This document shows positions 61,195 to 64,000 of a DNA stretch of 64,000 nucleotides, in pieces. The notes beneath the pieces were generated by a model that saw only the letters and a list, made by a program, of their open reading frames with translations, ran no database searches and was not told where the DNA came from. This stretch comes from Salinibaculum sp. SYNS191 (GTDB lineage: Archaea; Halobacteriota; Halobacteria; Halobacteriales; Haloarculaceae): assembly GCF_037338445.1 (NCBI RefSeq), contig NZ_CP147838.1, forward strand, positions 2,232,001-2,296,000, in the 5' to 3' direction. The position numbers were made by a program, and so were the translations under genes. Position 1 is the first letter of the stretch. Every line of letters begins with the position of its first letter.

Positions 61195-61830
61195 ATGCCC
61201 GATTCCGAGACTCCCGTCACGGACCGCCGCGTCGCACTCGCGCCGGACCTCCGTGCCATGCCAGACCGCGCCGCCCGCGCCTGGGCCGAGCGGATGGCCG
61301 TCCGCCCACTCGGCGGGTCGCGCTACGCCGTCGACAGCCAGAGCGGCGCGACCTACGTCGTCGACGCCGCCGAGGGGACCTGCACCTGCCCCGACGCCAC
61401 CATCCGCGGCGAGACGTGCAAGCACCGCCGCCGCGTCGCCATCGAAATTACGACCCACCGGGTCCCGCCGCCGGGCAAGCGCCGCACCGACTGCGCGGCC
61501 TGTGGCACTGAGACGTTCGTCGACGAGGCCGCGCGGCCGCCGCTGTGTGACCACTGCGCACTCGACCCCGGGGACGTCGTCGTGGACCGCGAGACCGGCG
61601 ACCGCCTGCTCGTCAGGGCCGTCACCGGCCGCCGCGCCGACGAGGTGATGATTCAGGCCGCGGACACGACCGTCGCCGACTACCCAACCAACGAGGGCTA
61701 CCCCGCGAACGACATCGTGGTCGAGGTGGCCTACCTCGGCGACGCCATCAGACACGACGAGCCGCGGACGTACTCCTTCCCCCTGTCGCGGCTCCAGCGG
61801 ACCGACGACGCGGCGCTGGTCGACGCCTGA
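61195..61830 (+). CDS. SWIM zinc-finger protein
   Basis: A 211-aa protein. Residues 63-77 CTCPDATIRGETCKH match CxCx(n)CxH of SWIM domains. A second Cys pair set Cys100, Cys103, Cys118, Cys121 (CAAC...CDHC) forms another zinc site. Haloarchaea contain many SWIM proteins; roles in DNA or protein binding are inferred. The start at 61195 is the first ATG after the upstream shadow frame. Confidence 0.83.
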   Translation: MPDSETPVTDRRVALAPDLRAMPDRAARAWAERMAVRPLGGSRYAVDSQSGATYVVDAAEGTCTCPDATIRGETCKHRRRVAIEITTHRVPPPGKRRTDCAACGTETFVDEAARPPLCDHCALDPGDVVVDRETGDRLLVRAVTGRRADEVMIQAADTTVADYPTNEGYPANDIVVEVAYLGDAIRHDEPRTYSFPLSRLQRTDDAALVDA

Positions 61831-61902
61831 GCCCGTTCCGCCGACTGTCGCAGACCTTGCGCCGACCCGCGCTTTGATTTGGTCGGCCGCCCCCGTTTCA
61901 GT

Positions 61903-62604
61903 ATGCGCGTTCACTACCTCCAGCACGTCCCTTTCGAGCCGCCGGCGGCCATCGCCGACTGGGCCGCCGCGCGCGGCCACGACCTGACCGGGACCCACCT
62001 CTACGACGGAGCGGCGCTGCCGGCCCCGGACGACGTCGACCTGCTGGTGGTCATGGGGGGCCCGATGGGCGTCCACGATGTCGAGGCGTATCCCTGGCTC
62101 CCCGCCGAGCGCGAGTTGATTCGGGCGACCCTGGACGCGGAGACGCCGGTGTTCGGCGTCTGTCTCGGTGCCCAGCAGGTCGCGGCCGCGCTCGGGGCCG
62201 ACGTCGCCAGCCACGACCGCCGCGAGGTGGGGTGGTTTCCGGTGGAGACGACCGGTGCTGCCGCACACTCCCCGCTCGCGCCGCTGGTTCCCGAGTTCCC
62301 GGCCTTTCACTGGCACGGGGACGCGTTCGAGATTCCAGCGGGCGGGACGCTGCTGGCGCGGACGCCGGCCTGCCGCAACCAGGCCTTCCTCGCCGCCGAC
62401 GGCCTGGCGCTGGGGCTGCAGTTCCACCTGGAGGCGACCCGCGAGAGCGTGGGGGCACTCGTCGAGGCCGTCGACGGCGACACCGGCACTGGCGAGTACG
62501 TCCAGTCCGCCGAGGAACTGCTGGCCGACGATGCGCCGTTCGCGCAACTACAGTCGGGGCTGTCTGCCGTTCTGGACGCCTTCACTGCGGGTGGCAGCGT
62601 CTGA
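61903..62604 (+). CDS. Class I glutamine amidotransferase
   Basis: A 233-aa protein with nucleophile Cys87 (FGVCLGAQ), His175 and Glu177 (LQFHLEATRES), as a GATase1 triad. FHWHGDAFEIPAG is typical of the GMP-synthase-like stand-alone group. It may remove gamma-glutamyl groups or supply ammonia. Partner unknown. Confidence 0.87.
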   Translation: MRVHYLQHVPFEPPAAIADWAAARGHDLTGTHLYDGAALPAPDDVDLLVVMGGPMGVHDVEAYPWLPAERELIRATLDAETPVFGVCLGAQQVAAALGADVASHDRREVGWFPVETTGAAAHSPLAPLVPEFPAFHWHGDAFEIPAGGTLLARTPACRNQAFLAADGLALGLQFHLEATRESVGALVEAVDGDTGTGEYVQSAEELLADDAPFAQLQSGLSAVLDAFTAGGSV

Positions 62605-62611
62605 CCGCCGG

Positions 62612-63358
62612 TCACCCGCCGGTCGTGGCGAAGTACAGCCCGACGAACAGCGTCGCGTTGTAGAGGCCGTGGACGAGCGTGGGGACGAGGATGTTGTCCG
62701 TAATCTCGTAGACGGCCCCGAAGACGATGCTGGGAATCGAGAGGATGGTGATGGTGACCAGCGCGGCCTCGATGCTCCCGATGAGCGCGGTGATGTGGAT
62801 GGGTGCGAACGACGCGGTCGCCAGCAGAATCGCGCCGGCGGCGCTGAACCGCTCGCGGAGCAGCCCCTGGATGACGCCGCGGAAGAGCAGTTCCTCGCCG
62901 GGTGCGTTGAGCAGGAAGACCAGCGGGATGAGGAAGGGGATGAACTCGGGGTTCTCGGCGGCGGTCTGGGAGGCGGCGTTGGCGGCCGGTTCCGTCCCCA
63001 GCAGGTTCACGACGACGTTCGCGCCGACGAGGACGAGCACCAGCGCGCCGATCCAGGCGGCGATGATGATGCCGACCTGTCGCAGCCCCGGGATTGCGAC
63101 CGGGACGAACTGCCGGAGCGAGCGGCCCTTGTACCTGAAATACAGGATGGCGATGCCGGGGAAGGCGATGCCCTGGAAGAGCACCAGGCTGATGACCAGC
63201 CCGTCGGTGGGCGAGGGCTGGATGCCGAGCGGGACCAAGACGGCCAGGAACAGGCCGAGTAACAGGACGATGCCCAGGACCATGCCGCCGACAGCGAGGC
63301 CGAAGGAGGCGAGGACCAGGCGGAGGCGACTTCCCGACTGCTGAACAGCACTCTCCAT
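62612..63358 (-). CDS. CPBP family intramembrane metalloprotease
   Basis: A 248-aa membrane protein with about eight TM helices. EELLFRGVIQGLL (Glu-Glu-x3-Arg), FAPIHITALIG (His) and LVHGLYNA (His) are the CPBP/ABI catalytic motifs. Function in processing of prenylated or other membrane proteins is unknown. Start at 63358. Confidence 0.9.
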   Translation of the reverse strand: MESAVQQSGSRLRLVLASFGLAVGGMVLGIVLLLGLFLAVLVPLGIQPSPTDGLVISLVLFQGIAFPGIAILYFRYKGRSLRQFVPVAIPGLRQVGIIIAAWIGALVLVLVGANVVVNLLGTEPAANAASQTAAENPEFIPFLIPLVFLLNAPGEELLFRGVIQGLLRERFSAAGAILLATASFAPIHITALIGSIEAALVTITILSIPSIVFGAVYEITDNILVPTLVHGLYNATLFVGLYFATTGG

Positions 63359-63465
63359 ACCCCTACGTGGGGCCGCAGGCCGAAAAGCGCTACCGCCGTT
63401 TGCGCGCCGACTGCCCGGTCGCCGACAGTAGCGCGTTTTATCCCGCCGCGGTCCCTGGTGCCGGT

Positions 63466-64000
63466 ATGTCGACACGTCTCCCCGCTCGCGAGTTCCGCGA
63501 GCGACTCGGAGCGGTCCGCGACCGCCTCGCCGCGGCCGACGCCGACGCCGCCGTCTTCTTCGGCGCGACCAGCATCGAGTACCTGACCGGTTTCCACCAC
63601 ATCCAGACCGAGCGCCCGGTCTGTCTCGCCGTCACCGCCGAGGCGGTCGAACTCACCGTCCCGCGGCTGGAGGTCGAGCGCGTCCGGGACAACCCCCGCA
63701 TCGACGCCGTCCACAGCTACTTTGACTACCCCGGCGGCGAGCCAATCGCGACCGTCGCGGAGATGCTAGAGGGACTGGATGTCGAGAGCGTCCGCGCCGA
63801 CGCCGACGGTGCGCCGGGCGTCATGGGCTACGAGGGACCGTCGCTGTCGGAGTTCGTCGACGTGGAGACCCAGGACTGGGTGGCCGGGATGCGCGAAGCC
63901 AAGAGCGACGCGGAGGTGGACCTCATCCGCGAGTCCGCGCGCTGGGCGAACCTCGCACACCGCTATCTGGCCGACTACACCGAACCCGGCGCGCATCCGG
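63466..64000 (+). CDS. M24 family metallopeptidase / Xaa-Pro aminopeptidase (partial)
   Basis: The N-terminal 178 residues of a creatinase/prolidase-like peptidase; the C-terminal catalytic domain lies beyond the right edge. MSTRLPAREFRERLGAVRDRLAAADADAAVFFGATSIEYLTGFHH and EAKSDAEVDLIRESARWANLAH are typical. TATA-like GCGTTTTATC (63432-63441) is about 28 nt upstream of the ATG. Confidence 0.88.
   Translation, partial: MSTRLPAREFRERLGAVRDRLAAADADAAVFFGATSIEYLTGFHHIQTERPVCLAVTAEAVELTVPRLEVERVRDNPRIDAVHSYFDYPGGEPIATVAEMLEGLDVESVRADADGAPGVMGYEGPSLSEFVDVETQDWVAGMREAKSDAEVDLIRESARWANLAHRYLADYTEPGAHP

Noticed and set aside
1..64000. CRISPR arrays, insertion sequences, integrases or rRNA genes
   Set aside because: No regularly spaced repeats with spacers, no transposase or integrase motifs and no rRNA-like sequence were seen by eye; a profile search would be needed to exclude short remnants.

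Overview
The window is chromosomal DNA from a halophilic archaeon (class Halobacteria). GC content is high, the proteins are strongly acidic, and many genes have a TATA element about 26-33 nt before the start codon with no Shine-Dalgarno site, as expected for leaderless mRNAs. The gene content is archaeal: DP2 polymerase, PCNA, PriL, an Orc1/Cdc6 protein, Hel308, a KEOPS subunit, PurO, a LysW-dependent arginine pathway and haloarchaeal TatC proteins. The phaJ / phaRP / phaEC locus and the general content suggest Haloarculaceae (Haloarcula/Halomicrobium-like). That genus-level guess is an inference. I see no rRNA, CRISPR array, transposase or integrase, so this looks like core chromosome.

Layout. 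1-5830: arginine biosynthesis on the minus strand in two units, argG-argH and argW-argX-argC-argB (argB runs off the left edge). A 29-codon arginine-rich ORF with nested hairpins lies between the argG promoter and argG. 5943-9475: four minus-strand envelope genes (DUF7096-like, DUF8060-like, a PGF-CTERM surface protein and a membrane-anchored winged-helix protein). 9565-21041: small membrane protein, 2H phosphoesterase, PPC-domain protein, DP2 polymerase with a 178-residue mini-intein, acetyltransferase, aspartate kinase, phosphoesterase, MutS-like ATPase, Usp and Orc1/Cdc6. 21133-28997: unknown protein with a coupled 29-aa membrane peptide, CBS protein, MATE exporter, MaoC-like protein, ferredoxin, then a Hel308 - Cgi121 - flavin oxidoreductase operon.

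29070-32772: polyhydroxyalkanoate synthesis. phaJ is divergent from phaR-phaP, and phaE-phaC has its own promoter. 32859-44698: mixed enzymes and transporters (LOG-like protein, GCS2-fold ligase, Usp, DUF123 protein, phosphoesterase, PLD-like protein, zinc-finger/cupin protein, UbiB kinase, two BASS transporters with a DUF1214 fragment, AI-2E transporter, aspartoacylase-like protein). 45009-49088: tRNA-Gln(CTG), DUF547, DUF3891, PurO, LarE and histidine phosphatase. 49146-53259: divergent tatC1 and tatC2 with a Tat lipoprotein. 53394-57762: FAD oxidoreductase, HalOD1 protein behind a coupled small ORF, RHH regulator with a YhhQ-type transporter, RlmE, and a Tat lipoprotein with two DUF4399-like repeats. 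58012-60522: pcn, a membrane protein and priL. 60498-64000: NGT-repeat membrane protein, SWIM zinc-finger protein, glutamine amidotransferase, CPBP protease and a truncated M24 peptidase.

The observations most worth testing are the attenuator-like argG leader, two promoters that each carry three hexamer/heptamer repeats at exactly 10-bp spacing (6854-6880 and 29882-29907), the Gln-terminated DP2 mini-intein, and short membrane or leader ORFs translationally coupled to unknown genes.
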